From Pseudidiomarina homiensis (lineage in GTDB: Bacteria; Pseudomonadota; Gammaproteobacteria; Enterobacterales; Alteromonadaceae): a stretch of 64,000 bases of DNA. Of this stretch, positions 43,801 to 52,525 are shown one piece after another. The notes beneath the pieces are model-generated. The model saw only the letters and a program-made list of their open reading frames with translations, searched no databases and was not told the origin of the DNA. The stretch is from positions 1,178,001 to 1,242,000 of the forward strand of contig NZ_PIPX01000001.1 in the NCBI RefSeq assembly GCF_003987225.1. Reading direction: 5' to 3'. Positions within the stretch are counted from its first letter, which is position 1. Every line of letters starts with the position of its first letter. Both the position numbers and the translations under genes were made by a program.

Positions 43801-44482
43801 CGGAAGAATACCCTCCCAATATGTCGATCGCATTATCAGATACTGTGATTAACCAACTCATACCATTTAAATTGATCCGTATGGCAATAGGGTGGACCAC
43901 TCGAGCCAAACCGTCATATTCGTTAAACCAGCGCGGCTCTAATACTTCACGGTTTTCTGCGGAAATCACGTCGCGGCGTTCATCGTAGTTGTTCCAGCCA
44001 AAATAGCTAAAGTCGAGTTCCGCGATGTTGTCATAAATCACTCGCCGGAAGTTAAACGGTAGATTTTGCTCTGGCTCTTCAAGACGAAAGCCTTTTAACG
44101 GCGCTTCTTCATAAATTAAGCGCCATGTACCGTCTTGGTTTTGCTCTTTGAACAATCGGTAGACCGCAGGCACTGTCGGATCTTGCACACTAGCTGACGA
44201 GACGGCGGTAAAACCTTCTTCACGACCAAGGAAGTAAAAGCCCAAATGGCCTGCTTGGCGGTTCTTATGCACCACCTTGGCAAAGGTGCTTTGCGTCACC
44301 CGCTGCACCAGCGTGGTCAAATGATGTCGCTGCATGGCGTCGTTCATGCTGCCTTTGTTGCGTTGCCAGTTTTGGGTGAAGTAGTCATAGGCGAGCGCAC
44401 CGCCGAGCATCAGCAGTGACAACAGCACCATGGCGATCAGGGTTTCAACTAAGGTGAAGGCGCGCTGAGTCTTTCGTCCCAT
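43793..44482 (-). CDS. GspJ-like minor pseudopilin
   Basis: The 229-residue protein starts MGRKTQRA-FTLVETLIAMV and continues into the pilin helix and a beta-rich domain. Glutamate +5 is present; the residue before the cleavage site is alanine rather than glycine, which prepilin peptidases tolerate less well. The region around RRVIYDNIAELDFSYFGWN matches GspJ in style. Its start overlaps the previous gene and its stop the next, so the minor pseudopilins are co-translated. Confidence 0.78.
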   Translation of the reverse strand: MGRKTQRAFTLVETLIAMVLLSLLMLGGALAYDYFTQNWQRNKGSMNDAMQRHHLTTLVQRVTQSTFAKVVHKNRQAGHLGFYFLGREEGFTAVSSASVQDPTVPAVYRLFKEQNQDGTWRLIYEEAPLKGFRLEEPEQNLPFNFRRVIYDNIAELDFSYFGWNNYDERRDVISAENREVLEPRWFNEYDGLARVVHPIAIRINLNGMSWLITVSDNAIDILGGYSSDV

Positions 44483-44880
44483 ACTAGCTCCTCGTAGTTG
44501 AATTCGCGGCGGCTGGTGCCAAACTCCATGGTCAGGGTTACGGCGTACAAGCGATAACGCGGGCCGTACTCACGAAAGTCGAGTTCGGCGTCGCTAAAGT
44601 ATTTTGCCGGTGCTTCGTAGGCCACTTGCTCGGCCTTCCAGGTCGCACGTACGCCTTGGCTAAACAGTTCTTGTTGGCGGCGGTCGGTGTGTTGCAAGTC
44701 AAATTCGATGGCACTGCGGAGCACTTCAACCTGAGTCAGTATGTGCGTTACTTCGGCGGCTTTGGCTGAGTTGCGCATATTATTTTGAAACGCCAGCATT
44801 GCGGTGACCACCGACGCGGTGAGTATGGTCATGGCAATCAACACTTCAATCAGGGTAAAGCCAGCACTAGCGCGACGCAT
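44449..44880 (-). CDS. GspI-like minor pseudopilin
   Basis: Starting at ATG 44880 with GGAGG six bases upstream, this 143-residue protein has the leader MRRASAG and then FTLIEVLIAMTILTASVV, a classic class-N prepilin sequence with Glu+5. The small C-terminal domain is beta-rich (YRLYAVTLTMEFGTSRREFN). It overlaps both neighbours. GspI nucleates the tip complex with J and K. Confidence 0.8.
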   Translation of the reverse strand: MRRASAGFTLIEVLIAMTILTASVVTAMLAFQNNMRNSAKAAEVTHILTQVEVLRSAIEFDLQHTDRRQQELFSQGVRATWKAEQVAYEAPAKYFSDAELDFREYGPRYRLYAVTLTMEFGTSRREFNYEELVWDERLSAPSP

Positions 44881-45406
44881 CACTTGCCTCCTGCGTGTCT
44901 TGCTCGATGCGTGGCATATTCAACGCAACACTGCGCTCATTTGATGCTTCAAACCAGTAAAAGAAATCATTTGACCAAAAACCATGACTATTTAACTCAA
45001 TTGATTGGTTTTTGAATTCAATTGAATTGAAATGAGCAATAATTGTGTCATTTGATGCTTTTTGGATAGAAATGCCATCATTTGATTGATTATTTTGCTC
45101 ATATTCATCAATTGATGTGTTTTTGGACTCAATTGATTGCATAAATAAATCATTTGATATTTCTGAGCCCGTTTTTACAATCATTTGATTGTTTTTAGTC
45201 ATCAAATGAATGTTTTTGAACTCGGTGTAGGCTTGAAATTGCAGATCATTGAGCAGGCGTAGCAACTGCTCCCGCTCTTGGGTGACTTTGCTGCGTTCGT
45301 ATTGTTGCAAGGCGACAGGGCCAACGAGGCTGGCGGCGATGCCAATAATGCTTAACACCACCAGCAATTCGATAAGCGTAAAACCTAGGCGGCGTCGGCG
45401 GATCAT
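44867..45406 (-). CDS. GspH-like pseudopilin with an AT-rich repeat-bearing core
   Basis: The leader MIRRRRLG precedes FTLIELLVVLSIIGIAASLV, so this is a prepilin; LLRLLNDLQFQAYTEF fits GspH/FimT. The middle (about residues 60-155) is unusual: it is very rich in Asn, Ser, Ile and Asp with nine S-N-D/E or S-I-D/E triplets, encoded by repeats of TCAWWTGA in AT-rich DNA quite unlike the flanks. The end (FYWFEASNERSVALNMPRIE) again looks ordinary. The 179 residues are in range for the family. The DNA signal is treated as a separate feature. Confidence 0.75.
   Translation of the reverse strand: MIRRRRLGFTLIELLVVLSIIGIAASLVGPVALQQYERSKVTQEREQLLRLLNDLQFQAYTEFKNIHLMTKNNQMIVKTGSEISNDLFMQSIESKNTSIDEYEQNNQSNDGISIQKASNDTIIAHFNSIEFKNQSIELNSHGFWSNDFFYWFEASNERSVALNMPRIEQDTQEASDASR
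44937..45217. repeat. Intragenic array of 11 TCAWWTGA octamers with phased T5 tracts
   Basis: Octamers begin at 44937, 44967, 44997, 45018, 45048, 45078, 45108, 45129, 45150, 45181 and 45202; intervals are 30, 30, 21, 30, 30, 30, 21, 21, 31 and 21, that is, two or three helical turns. Six T5 tracts begin at 45009, 45059, 45120, 45172, 45192 and 45213; five of them start 11-12 bases after an octamer start. The octamers at 45181 and 45202 are not in the codon register of the other nine, so the pattern is kept at DNA level. Confidence 0.9.
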
Positions 45407-46602
45407 ATTGGCATGTCTGTGACGGCAGATATGCTCAGCATCATAATGACCACCACACTGCCTACCACAGCTCCCATGAAAAGAATCAATGCTGGTTCGA
45501 GTAAACTGGTGAAACGCGTCACCCAGTTGTAAAAGGTGCGGCGCGAACGGTCGGCAATCTCGCCAAATACGCGCGCGAGTTCGCCGCTTTCTTCACCGAT
45601 TTTCAGTAGCGCCGCATAATATTGCGGGTACAGGCGTGTCTCACTGAGTGACTCTGCAAGGCTATTACCGCGGTTGATTTGCTCAGCAGCGCGGGCAACT
45701 TCTTGTTGCAGGCTCACCGTGCGCAAGGTTTTCTGCGCCAGTTTGATGCTACGGTCAATGGCCACACCGGACGACAGCATGACATTTAGCGCGGCATTAA
45801 AACGAATACGCTCGACCAGCAAGTTAGCGCCCGACACCACGGGCATGCGCTCACGCAACCACGAACGAAATTGCGCGACGGTCGGATGCGTCCGCCAACG
45901 CCACAGCACCAGCCCGCCGCCAGCGATAGCTGCCACCAGCCATAGCTGATACTGAATAAAGAAGTCACTCACTGCCAACAATGCCACGGTGTAACCCGGC
46001 AGACCTTGCTGGTCTTGGAACAAGGTGGTTAAGTTTGGCACCACGAAATTGAAGATAAACACAATGGCGGCAATACACACGGTCAAAATAACCGCTGGAT
46101 AAACCAAGGCTTGTTTGATTTTGTCACTCAGGTCGAGCTGGTATTTCAGTTCGTCAGATAGGCGCTCAAAGGTCGCGGCCAGCTCACCGGTTTCTTCCGC
46201 GATTTGCACCAAGCCGACATACAGTGAGCTAAACACGGCATATGGCTGCAACGACGAAGATAACTTCTCACCTTGTTTGAGCTTTTGCAGTACGTCGCGC
46301 AAAAACTGGCGAAGCGCTGGTTTTTCAACGTTTTGCAGCAGAATTTCGAGGCCTTTGTCGACTTTAAGGCCCGACTTCAGCAACAGCGCCAGTTCTGAGG
46401 TAAAAAATTCAACGTCTTTTAAGTTCAGTTGCCGATCACCAAACAACGCTGCGCCGATGTCTTTTTGTTGCGGCTTTAAGCTCGACACCAGCAATTGCTG
46501 GGCGCTGAGTTTGGCTTTGGCGGCGGCTTCATCGACCGCTTCGACGGTGCCTTGTTGCTGCACCCCGCTCGCGTTGTAGGCGGTGTACTTGAACTGTGCC
46601 AT
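45403..46602 (-). CDS. GspF-like inner-membrane platform protein
   Basis: The 399-residue protein has the GspF/PilC layout: AQFKYTAYNASGVQQQGTVE at the start, two repeated cytoplasmic domains each followed by membrane helices, with FTSELALLLKSGLKVDKGLE, and the repeats EETGELAATFERLSDEL and EESGELARVFGEIADRS. Three long hydrophobic segments are seen. It connects the ATPase to the pseudopilus. It overlaps the E-like stop and the H-like start. Confidence 0.92.
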   Translation of the reverse strand: MAQFKYTAYNASGVQQQGTVEAVDEAAAKAKLSAQQLLVSSLKPQQKDIGAALFGDRQLNLKDVEFFTSELALLLKSGLKVDKGLEILLQNVEKPALRQFLRDVLQKLKQGEKLSSSLQPYAVFSSLYVGLVQIAEETGELAATFERLSDELKYQLDLSDKIKQALVYPAVILTVCIAAIVFIFNFVVPNLTTLFQDQQGLPGYTVALLAVSDFFIQYQLWLVAAIAGGGLVLWRWRTHPTVAQFRSWLRERMPVVSGANLLVERIRFNAALNVMLSSGVAIDRSIKLAQKTLRTVSLQQEVARAAEQINRGNSLAESLSETRLYPQYYAALLKIGEESGELARVFGEIADRSRRTFYNWVTRFTSLLEPALILFMGAVVGSVVVIMMLSISAVTDMPI

Positions 46603-48293
46603 TAGCCTGCCACCCGCACCACTTCGGCTAAGGTTGTTTCGCCGCGCATGGCTTTCAATACGCCGTCTTCAAGCAAGTTGCGGAAGCCCCGCTCGCGGTT
46701 CATACGCCGCGCTTTGGTCAAGAACTCCGCGTCGCCGAGTAAGGCTGTGAGCTCTTCGTCACAACGCATGTATTCAATCAGTGCCACGCGGCCTGAGTAG
46801 CCGGTGTGTGCGCATTTGTCGCAGCCTACGGCGCGATGAAAATCGGGTTGCACGCCAAAGCGTTCTTGCATCCACTGCATTTTCATTTGCCGATACTGTT
46901 GCTCGCCTTCGGCGTCCGGCGCTTTACAATGTGGGCACAGTTTACGTGCCAAGCGCTGACCAACAATCACTTTAATCGCTGCGGCCAGCAGGAATTCTTC
47001 AACGCCAAGGTCTAGTAAACGAGTGTAGGCGCTGGCGGCGTCATTGGTGTGCAAAGTACTAAAGACCAAGTGGCCGGTCAGCGCCGATTGCAGTGCAATA
47101 CCTGCGGTTTCAGCATCACGGATCTCACCGACCATGATAATGTCGGGGTCTTGTCGCACCACCGAACGCAAAGCATTGGCGAAGGTAAAGCCAATGTCAC
47201 TTTGCACCTGTACCTGGTTAATGCCGTCCAGTTGATACTCCACCGGATCTTCAATGGTGATGATTTTCACGTCCGGCGCATTGCGGCGTGATAAAAACGA
47301 GTACAAGCTCGTGGTTTTACCAGAGCCGGTTGGGCCGGTCAGCAAGATCACGCCTGACGTGGCTTGAATATCTTTCAATAACTCGGCTTCGACGTCGTGC
47401 TCGATACCGAGTGTTTTCACGTCGTAAGCAAGGCTATCTTGCAGCAAGAAACGCATGACCACGGACTCGCCTTCGCCCACTGGCAAGGCCGACACCCGCA
47501 CGTCCACGTTCAAGCCGTCGATGCGCAATTCGATTTTACCGTCTTGCGGCCGCCGCTTTTCGGCAATGTCCATATTCGACAGCAACTTCAAGCGCGTGAC
47601 GACTGGCAACACCATGTGCATGGGAATAAAATCGGCCTCATGCAACACACCATCGATGCGGTAACGCACGCGGCCTTTGCCCTTCCACGGCTCAATGTGC
47701 ATATCTGATGCACGGCGACGCAGCGCCTTGGCCATCAAGTTGTTCAATAGGTTTACCGTTGGTGCTTCTGAGGCAAGTTCGCGCAGGCGGTCTTCTTCAA
47801 GCACACTCAAGTCCGCGCTGTCACTGCGCTCATTGGTGCTTTGTTGGTAGCGATTGAGCAGTTGGTTGTACTGCTCGTCGGTGGCAATCACCAATTGCAG
47901 TTCAGGCGCTTGGTGCACCGCAGCAAATTCAAGCAGTTCTGGTTTGGTCGGATTCACCACCGCAACGCGAATGGCAGCTTCCGAGACGGCAATCGGCAGG
48001 CAGTCGTGCGACATTAGCTGTCGCAGCAAGCTCTCGGGAAGTGCTTCTTGTAGCGCTTGCCACTGTTCATCGTCGTCGAGTAATGGCTCCAATTGCGCGC
48101 TGTCGAGCTGCGGTAGTTCGTAGACTTCTGCGTAATAGGCTGGTAAGTACTCCGAACTTAACGCCCCCATGCGCACCAAGATCTGTTCCAGTTGGCCGCC
48201 ATTACGCGACTGGAACTGTAGCGCTTTGCTTAAATCGTCGTGATTCACGCGAAAGCGCTCGGTAAATAGTTGATGCACAGTTGTCTCGGTCAT
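46602..48293 (-). CDS. GspE-like secretion ATPase of the second type II system
   Basis: This 563-residue traffic ATPase has N-terminal GspE/MshE-type domains, then the core: Walker A GPTGSGKTTSLYSFL, the Asp box ITIEDPVEYQLDGI, Walker B DPDIIMVGEIRDAETA and the His box TGHLVFSTLHTNDAASA. A zinc-binding module is present (LCPHC ... CDKCAHTGYSGR), as in GspE. It powers pseudopilus growth. It differs clearly from the housekeeping GspE at 61024. Confidence 0.95.
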   Translation of the reverse strand: MTETTVHQLFTERFRVNHDDLSKALQFQSRNGGQLEQILVRMGALSSEYLPAYYAEVYELPQLDSAQLEPLLDDDEQWQALQEALPESLLRQLMSHDCLPIAVSEAAIRVAVVNPTKPELLEFAAVHQAPELQLVIATDEQYNQLLNRYQQSTNERSDSADLSVLEEDRLRELASEAPTVNLLNNLMAKALRRRASDMHIEPWKGKGRVRYRIDGVLHEADFIPMHMVLPVVTRLKLLSNMDIAEKRRPQDGKIELRIDGLNVDVRVSALPVGEGESVVMRFLLQDSLAYDVKTLGIEHDVEAELLKDIQATSGVILLTGPTGSGKTTSLYSFLSRRNAPDVKIITIEDPVEYQLDGINQVQVQSDIGFTFANALRSVVRQDPDIIMVGEIRDAETAGIALQSALTGHLVFSTLHTNDAASAYTRLLDLGVEEFLLAAAIKVIVGQRLARKLCPHCKAPDAEGEQQYRQMKMQWMQERFGVQPDFHRAVGCDKCAHTGYSGRVALIEYMRCDEELTALLGDAEFLTKARRMNRERGFRNLLEDGVLKAMRGETTLAEVVRVAG

Positions 48294-48685
48294 TTCAGAA
48301 TAATGTCGGCGTTCGTGTCTTCGCCGCCTTCACTGCCATCGGCACCCAATGACATAAGGGTAAACGGCTTGCCGTTATCACCTGGCATTTTGTACACGTA
48401 GTCGTTGCCCCACGGATCCGGCGGTACTTCTTTTGGAAAGTACGGGCCTTGCCAGTTAGCTTCGTCGCTCGCCAGCAATTGATCAAGCTTCTCTGGATAA
48501 CGCCCCATATCTAAACGATAAGTATTGAGCGAGGTTTCCAGCATTTTCATCTGGGTCTCAGCGGTTTTGATCTTCGACGAATCGACTTTCGAGAACATTT
48601 GCGGCGCAACTAAACTGGCCAGCAAGCCTAAAATCACGATAACGATCAACAGTTCGATCAAGGTGAAGCCGCGTTCACTTCTCAT
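48290..48685 (-). CDS. GspG-like major pseudopilin
   Basis: The 131-residue protein has leader MRSERG before FTLIELLIVIVILGLLASLV. It carries the GspG features LDMGRYPEKLDQLL, PPDPWGNDYVYKMPG and a C-terminal acidic loop (GADGSEGGEDTNADI) like the calcium site that stabilises GspG. It forms the body of the pseudopilus. It starts 12 bases after the yjbH stop and overlaps the E-like start, tying the yjb genes and this secretion system into one unit. Confidence 0.93.
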   Translation of the reverse strand: MRSERGFTLIELLIVIVILGLLASLVAPQMFSKVDSSKIKTAETQMKMLETSLNTYRLDMGRYPEKLDQLLASDEANWQGPYFPKEVPPDPWGNDYVYKMPGDNGKPFTLMSLGADGSEGGEDTNADIILK

Positions 48686-48697
48686 ACATCCACTCCA

Positions 48698-50839
48698 TTA
48701 TTCTTTATAGAAAGGACTACGCTCGTCGGTGGAGTAGAACAGCTGAATTTGACGATTCAACATTTGACCACCATCGCGGGTGAGCGGCGTCCAACTGATC
48801 ATGCCGCGGTTCGGGCTATGCTCAGTCTGTAACAAGTCGACAGGTATACTAATATAAAAGCCTTTGGTAAAGCTACCTTCGCCGTACTCTCGCGACGATA
48901 AATTGGTTTTGGCGGCATAGGCCCCCACTACGACACCGCTGCGGAATTTATGTTCCACATTCATTTGTACGCCGTTGTCCTGCGCCAAGAAGCGCCCTGC
49001 GGCAACTTTGAACAAAGTATTTGGCATAAACTCTGGCATGTAGTAACCGGTCACATGGCCGGTAAAGGTGTCGTAATCTAAGAAGCCGGTATGGCTATTG
49101 TAGTCACGTTGTTTCACCCAGTTTAAGTCAACGCCAACGGCCCAGTTGCTGTCGAGTTCGCGATACAACAACTCAGTACCTACACCACCGAACATGCGCT
49201 CGAGGTAACCGGCGTAATAGCTGGTGTATACATTCGGCGCTAATTGATTAATGTGGCTCAGCTGGAGGTTTTCCATCCAGATGTCACTGAAGGTCGCGTA
49301 TTCGCGCACGTAGGTTCGTACCCGTGGCACTTTTGAATTGTACTGATCGACTAAGAAGTTAAAGTCGTCAAAGTTGGTCATCAAGTTGCCACTAAGGGTA
49401 CCGTGCAAGAACGTTCCCGGTGCTACCCACATCGCTGCATTCACGTCGAGACCAAACTGATACATATAGAAGTTTTCTGGGTTACCAAAACTTTGCTCAA
49501 GGAACGGCTTCACACTGAGCGTTGGCCAAGTGATTTCGTTTTTGGCGATAAAGAACGGTTGGTCTTCGTAGGTTTCTAACGGCGTGTCTTTGCGCGTGAA
49601 GGCATCATCGATGGTGGTGGTGAAGTCTTGACGCTGGATCGCAGTACGCGCAGTGGCGATGTCGATTTCGGTGGTGTGGGTTTGGATTAAACCGCGGCGG
49701 TTCACCACGTCAATTTTTTCAACCCATTCCGGCATACGCTGTTCGGCAACTTTGGCGATGCGACGCAGTCCTTCTGCTTGCTCACGGAAACGTAATTGTT
49801 CACCGTAGACGCGTATGGTATCGATGTCATCAGAGTCTTCACTACGCGCAAGTTGCATACGCGTCGGCTCAACCCCGCCGTAAAAGCGGAGATCATTTGC
49901 GAACGCTAATACGCTGCGCCGGTTGGTGACATCGTTAATCCGCGGCAACGAGTTGCGCTTATTCGGTTCTGGCACTTCGCCACGTTTCGACTTCACTTGG
50001 CCGATTTCATTTAAGTCAAAGCTGGTCGAGAAGCCGAACATCCAGTTTTCGCCACGCTCGTAGCTGATTTTGAGCGTGAAGTGGTCGCCTAAGGCGTAAT
50101 CGGCACCAAAGTTCCATGCGGAATCGGGCTGTAAGTCACCTAGGTAACGTTCGCGACTGTAATCATTACCGTCGTACTCGGCTTTCAATACGAGTGGATC
50201 GAATGGCGTTTGATAGGTCAGACCGCCGAATACGGAAGTGCGTCCGCGGAACCATTTATCGACTTCAAAACGGCCGCCGTAACCGCTGTAGCCGCTTTCG
50301 CGACGGCAAAAAGCATCATCAATTTCGCAAAACGGATTGTCTATGTTATCGCGGTTACCCATGTAGCCCCAACCAAGGCCAACGGTGAAATCGAGTGGCC
50401 CAAATTGTTTGCTGGCGACAATGTATTCACTAGCGAAGATGCCGGTGCCCGCTAAGTCACGCCAGCCAACCGCAACTTGCGGCAGCCAGTAGCTTTCTTT
50501 CAATAAGCGGATTTTGGCGTCAAAACCTTTGTCTTTGCCGGTTTGATCGCCACTAAAATTAGGATCGGCGCTGTAACGAATCGGGCGAATGTCGTTGTAG
50601 CGCACGGTGGTTTCTAACCATGGGAACAACTGCAAGCTTAGCGCAATTCTGCGGTATTCTTCGTTGTCGTAATACAGTCCCGAAAGTGTGCCATAGTCGG
50701 CAAACCGCGCTGTCGGCATTTGCATTAAACCGACACCACCAAAGTCTGATTGGTTTGCGGTGTCGGCTGCTGAATCTGGAGAATAAGAGAGCGCGGCGGT
50801 GACTGCGAGAGCCACCAAACTTCGGGAAACAACGGTCAT
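48698..50839 (-). CDS. yjbH: YjbH/GfcD-like outer-membrane beta-barrel
   Basis: The 713-residue product has a signal peptide (SLVALAVTAALSYSPDSA) and YjbH blocks: GVGLMQMPTARFADYGTLS, then ETTVRYNDIRPIRYS, GIFASEYIVASKQFGPLDFT. The long C-terminal part has alternating strands of an outer-membrane barrel. YjbEFGH (GfcABCD) act in exopolysaccharide or group 4 capsule secretion in enteric bacteria. The ATG at 50839 overlaps the yjbG stop (ATGA). Two predicted barrel regions suggest a very large pore. Confidence 0.88.
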   Translation of the reverse strand: MTVVSRSLVALAVTAALSYSPDSAADTANQSDFGGVGLMQMPTARFADYGTLSGLYYDNEEYRRIALSLQLFPWLETTVRYNDIRPIRYSADPNFSGDQTGKDKGFDAKIRLLKESYWLPQVAVGWRDLAGTGIFASEYIVASKQFGPLDFTVGLGWGYMGNRDNIDNPFCEIDDAFCRRESGYSGYGGRFEVDKWFRGRTSVFGGLTYQTPFDPLVLKAEYDGNDYSRERYLGDLQPDSAWNFGADYALGDHFTLKISYERGENWMFGFSTSFDLNEIGQVKSKRGEVPEPNKRNSLPRINDVTNRRSVLAFANDLRFYGGVEPTRMQLARSEDSDDIDTIRVYGEQLRFREQAEGLRRIAKVAEQRMPEWVEKIDVVNRRGLIQTHTTEIDIATARTAIQRQDFTTTIDDAFTRKDTPLETYEDQPFFIAKNEITWPTLSVKPFLEQSFGNPENFYMYQFGLDVNAAMWVAPGTFLHGTLSGNLMTNFDDFNFLVDQYNSKVPRVRTYVREYATFSDIWMENLQLSHINQLAPNVYTSYYAGYLERMFGGVGTELLYRELDSNWAVGVDLNWVKQRDYNSHTGFLDYDTFTGHVTGYYMPEFMPNTLFKVAAGRFLAQDNGVQMNVEHKFRSGVVVGAYAAKTNLSSREYGEGSFTKGFYISIPVDLLQTEHSPNRGMISWTPLTRDGGQMLNRQIQLFYSTDERSPFYKE

Positions 50840-51723
50840 GATTGAGGGTTCCAATAACGTGCGAGTTCTACAAGTTGTTGACCTAATGACTGCCATTGCT
50901 CTGGTAAGTCAGTCTTCGGCAGGTCAACCAAAATGAGGCCACCGACCGGCGGCATTGCTTTATCGTTTTCATAGTAAGCCACATTTGACGACTCCGTATG
51001 TCCCGTTAAGAACACTAGGTCGACACTGGTTAGCCCATGATGATTATTGAGAATACCACTACGCTCAAGTACGTCGCGCACGGAATCTTCTTCAGTAAAA
51101 GTTACTTTTTGCGCACCGTCGGCGGTCACTAAGGTTGCGTACCATTGGTTTGGCACTTCACGTGGTGGTAAAAAGCGATACGTGCCTTCTGGCAAGGTTG
51201 GGTTGTACTTTAAGCTGCTTACGGCATCGGTGAAACTACTAAAAAAGCTTGGACGCTCAAAACTGGTTCCCGATTGTTCGTCTTTACGATCAACGATCTT
51301 TGCGAAGCCCAACCATTCGGCACCGATCAGTGGCCACGTGCTAATTGCGGCATGCCATTTTTGTAATTTCGCTGCAGCGGCTTTGTTACCTTCGGTTTGC
51401 GTCCACTGCGCAAGCCCGTCGAGCTGCTTTAATAGCGCCTGACGTTGCTGATGGACTTTACGTGTTTGTTTCTGGCTGAGCAGCCGGCTCACCGGCCAGT
51501 ATGCAGCGGGTTCCAACTCTGCAGCACGATAGATCTGCATAAGATTAGGTAAGCGCGTGAAACTGTACATTTGTTGGTCGATATTGACCTTCACCACGCG
51601 ATCAAAAGGCGTCGCACCGTCTGGTTGCTTGGCTTCGGCCATTGCTGTCGTTGGTACAATCGCTAAACAAGTTACTGCCGTGAGTAAACCCCAAATTAGC
51701 TGAGAAAAAGGCCCGCATCGCAT
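50836..51723 (-). CDS. yjbG: YjbG/GfcC-family capsule biosynthesis protein
   Basis: After a signal peptide (TAVTCLAIVPTTAMAEA) the 295-residue periplasmic protein has RVVKVNIDQQMYSFTRLPNL, PAAYWPVSRLL, a helical middle, and DLVFLTGHTESSNVAYYEND near the end, which match the GfcC family, whose domains resemble the periplasmic parts of Wza. It starts one base after the yjbF stop. It should act with YjbF and YjbH in polymer export. Confidence 0.85.
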   Translation of the reverse strand: MRCGPFSQLIWGLLTAVTCLAIVPTTAMAEAKQPDGATPFDRVVKVNIDQQMYSFTRLPNLMQIYRAAELEPAAYWPVSRLLSQKQTRKVHQQRQALLKQLDGLAQWTQTEGNKAAAAKLQKWHAAISTWPLIGAEWLGFAKIVDRKDEQSGTSFERPSFFSSFTDAVSSLKYNPTLPEGTYRFLPPREVPNQWYATLVTADGAQKVTFTEEDSVRDVLERSGILNNHHGLTSVDLVFLTGHTESSNVAYYENDKAMPPVGGLILVDLPKTDLPEQWQSLGQQLVELARYWNPQS

Positions 51724-52407
51724 TTACAAATCTCCATTGAACGGTTTAATTTCCTGTAAAATACCATAGCCTAAATCTTTAGAGAGATAATGTTTTGCAA
51801 AGACAACGCGTCCATTCACTGCATAAAATTCGTTACTGAAGTTTTCTCCAGCAAAAACACCACGTTCGACAATTTTGGTGGCTTGTAGTTCAGTTCCGTC
51901 AGGGTGGCGATAGGTTTGTTGCGCTGCCACTTCGAAGGTAGATGATACTTTGATTTGGCGCAACACGTTGCTGCCATAATTACCCAATTCTACGGTGCGC
52001 TGCCAACTGTTATGACAATTGCTTTCGGTGTGTTGTGCTGCAGTCTGACGCACCCAACAGCTCAGCGGATCTGATGCCCAATCACTGGTATACAGCGGCA
52101 CGCCTGGCATATTCGAGCTGCTGATCACACGGCCAAAGCGCGTGACAAAGGCTTCTTCACCGCCAGTGCGGTAAACCCGCTGTAACTCGGTTGCGCGATC
52201 GAGTACCGCTACAATACGCCCTGACGTTTCGGTGTCAAAGTAAGCCGCTGCATATGGCAAATCGGCGATTTCAGCTTCCGTTAAAACAACATCGTCATTG
52301 CCGAACAACGCTTCTTCAGCAGCGCCAGCAAGATTTTGCATACGCACACTGCAGCCTGAAAGTGCGAAAACGAAAACAACAAGACTAGCAAAACCGATCA
52401 AACGCAT
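51724..52407 (-). CDS. yjbF: YjbF/GfcB-family outer-membrane lipoprotein
   Basis: From ATG 52407 (AAGG upstream) the product starts MRLIGFASLVVFVFALSGC, a lipoprotein signal with lipobox ALSGC. The mature part has DLPYAAAYFDTETSGRIVAV, TGGEEAFVTRFGRVI, and ERGVFAGENFSNEFYAVNGR, typical of YjbF. The frame is open 54 bases upstream but those codons spell no lipoprotein start and overlap the terminator. About 227 residues, normal. Confidence 0.88.
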   Translation of the reverse strand: MRLIGFASLVVFVFALSGCSVRMQNLAGAAEEALFGNDDVVLTEAEIADLPYAAAYFDTETSGRIVAVLDRATELQRVYRTGGEEAFVTRFGRVISSSNMPGVPLYTSDWASDPLSCWVRQTAAQHTESNCHNSWQRTVELGNYGSNVLRQIKVSSTFEVAAQQTYRHPDGTELQATKIVERGVFAGENFSNEFYAVNGRVVFAKHYLSKDLGYGILQEIKPFNGDL

Positions 52408-52458
52408 GAAAGTAAACCTTATTGACGGAAAAAGACGATAACGGAAATAAAAAACGCT

Positions 52459-52492
52459 CAAAAAAATACCGCAGTGCGCACCTGCGGTATTT
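52459..52492 (-). terminator. Terminator/attenuator between yjbE and yjbF
   Basis: An 11-bp perfect stem, AAATACCGCAG and CTGCGGTATTT, with a seven-base loop (52464-52492) is followed on the minus strand by a T-run. It follows the yjbE stop by 33 bases and precedes the yjbF ATG by 52 bases. Partial read-through would give much more YjbE than YjbFGH and the downstream secretion genes. Confidence 0.85.
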
Positions 52493-52525
52493 CGTAGTTA
52501 AAGCCTGGGCTTTTTCACTACCGAC

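Noticed and set aside
38654-48685. The second secretion-type cluster could be an MSHA pilus locus (mshI-mshQ), since its secretin resembles MshL.
   Set aside because: Gene order is G-E-F-H-I-J-K-L-M-C-D, the major pseudopilin has GspG calcium-loop features, a GspK-type protein is present, and no mshM/mshN or MshA-type pilin is found.
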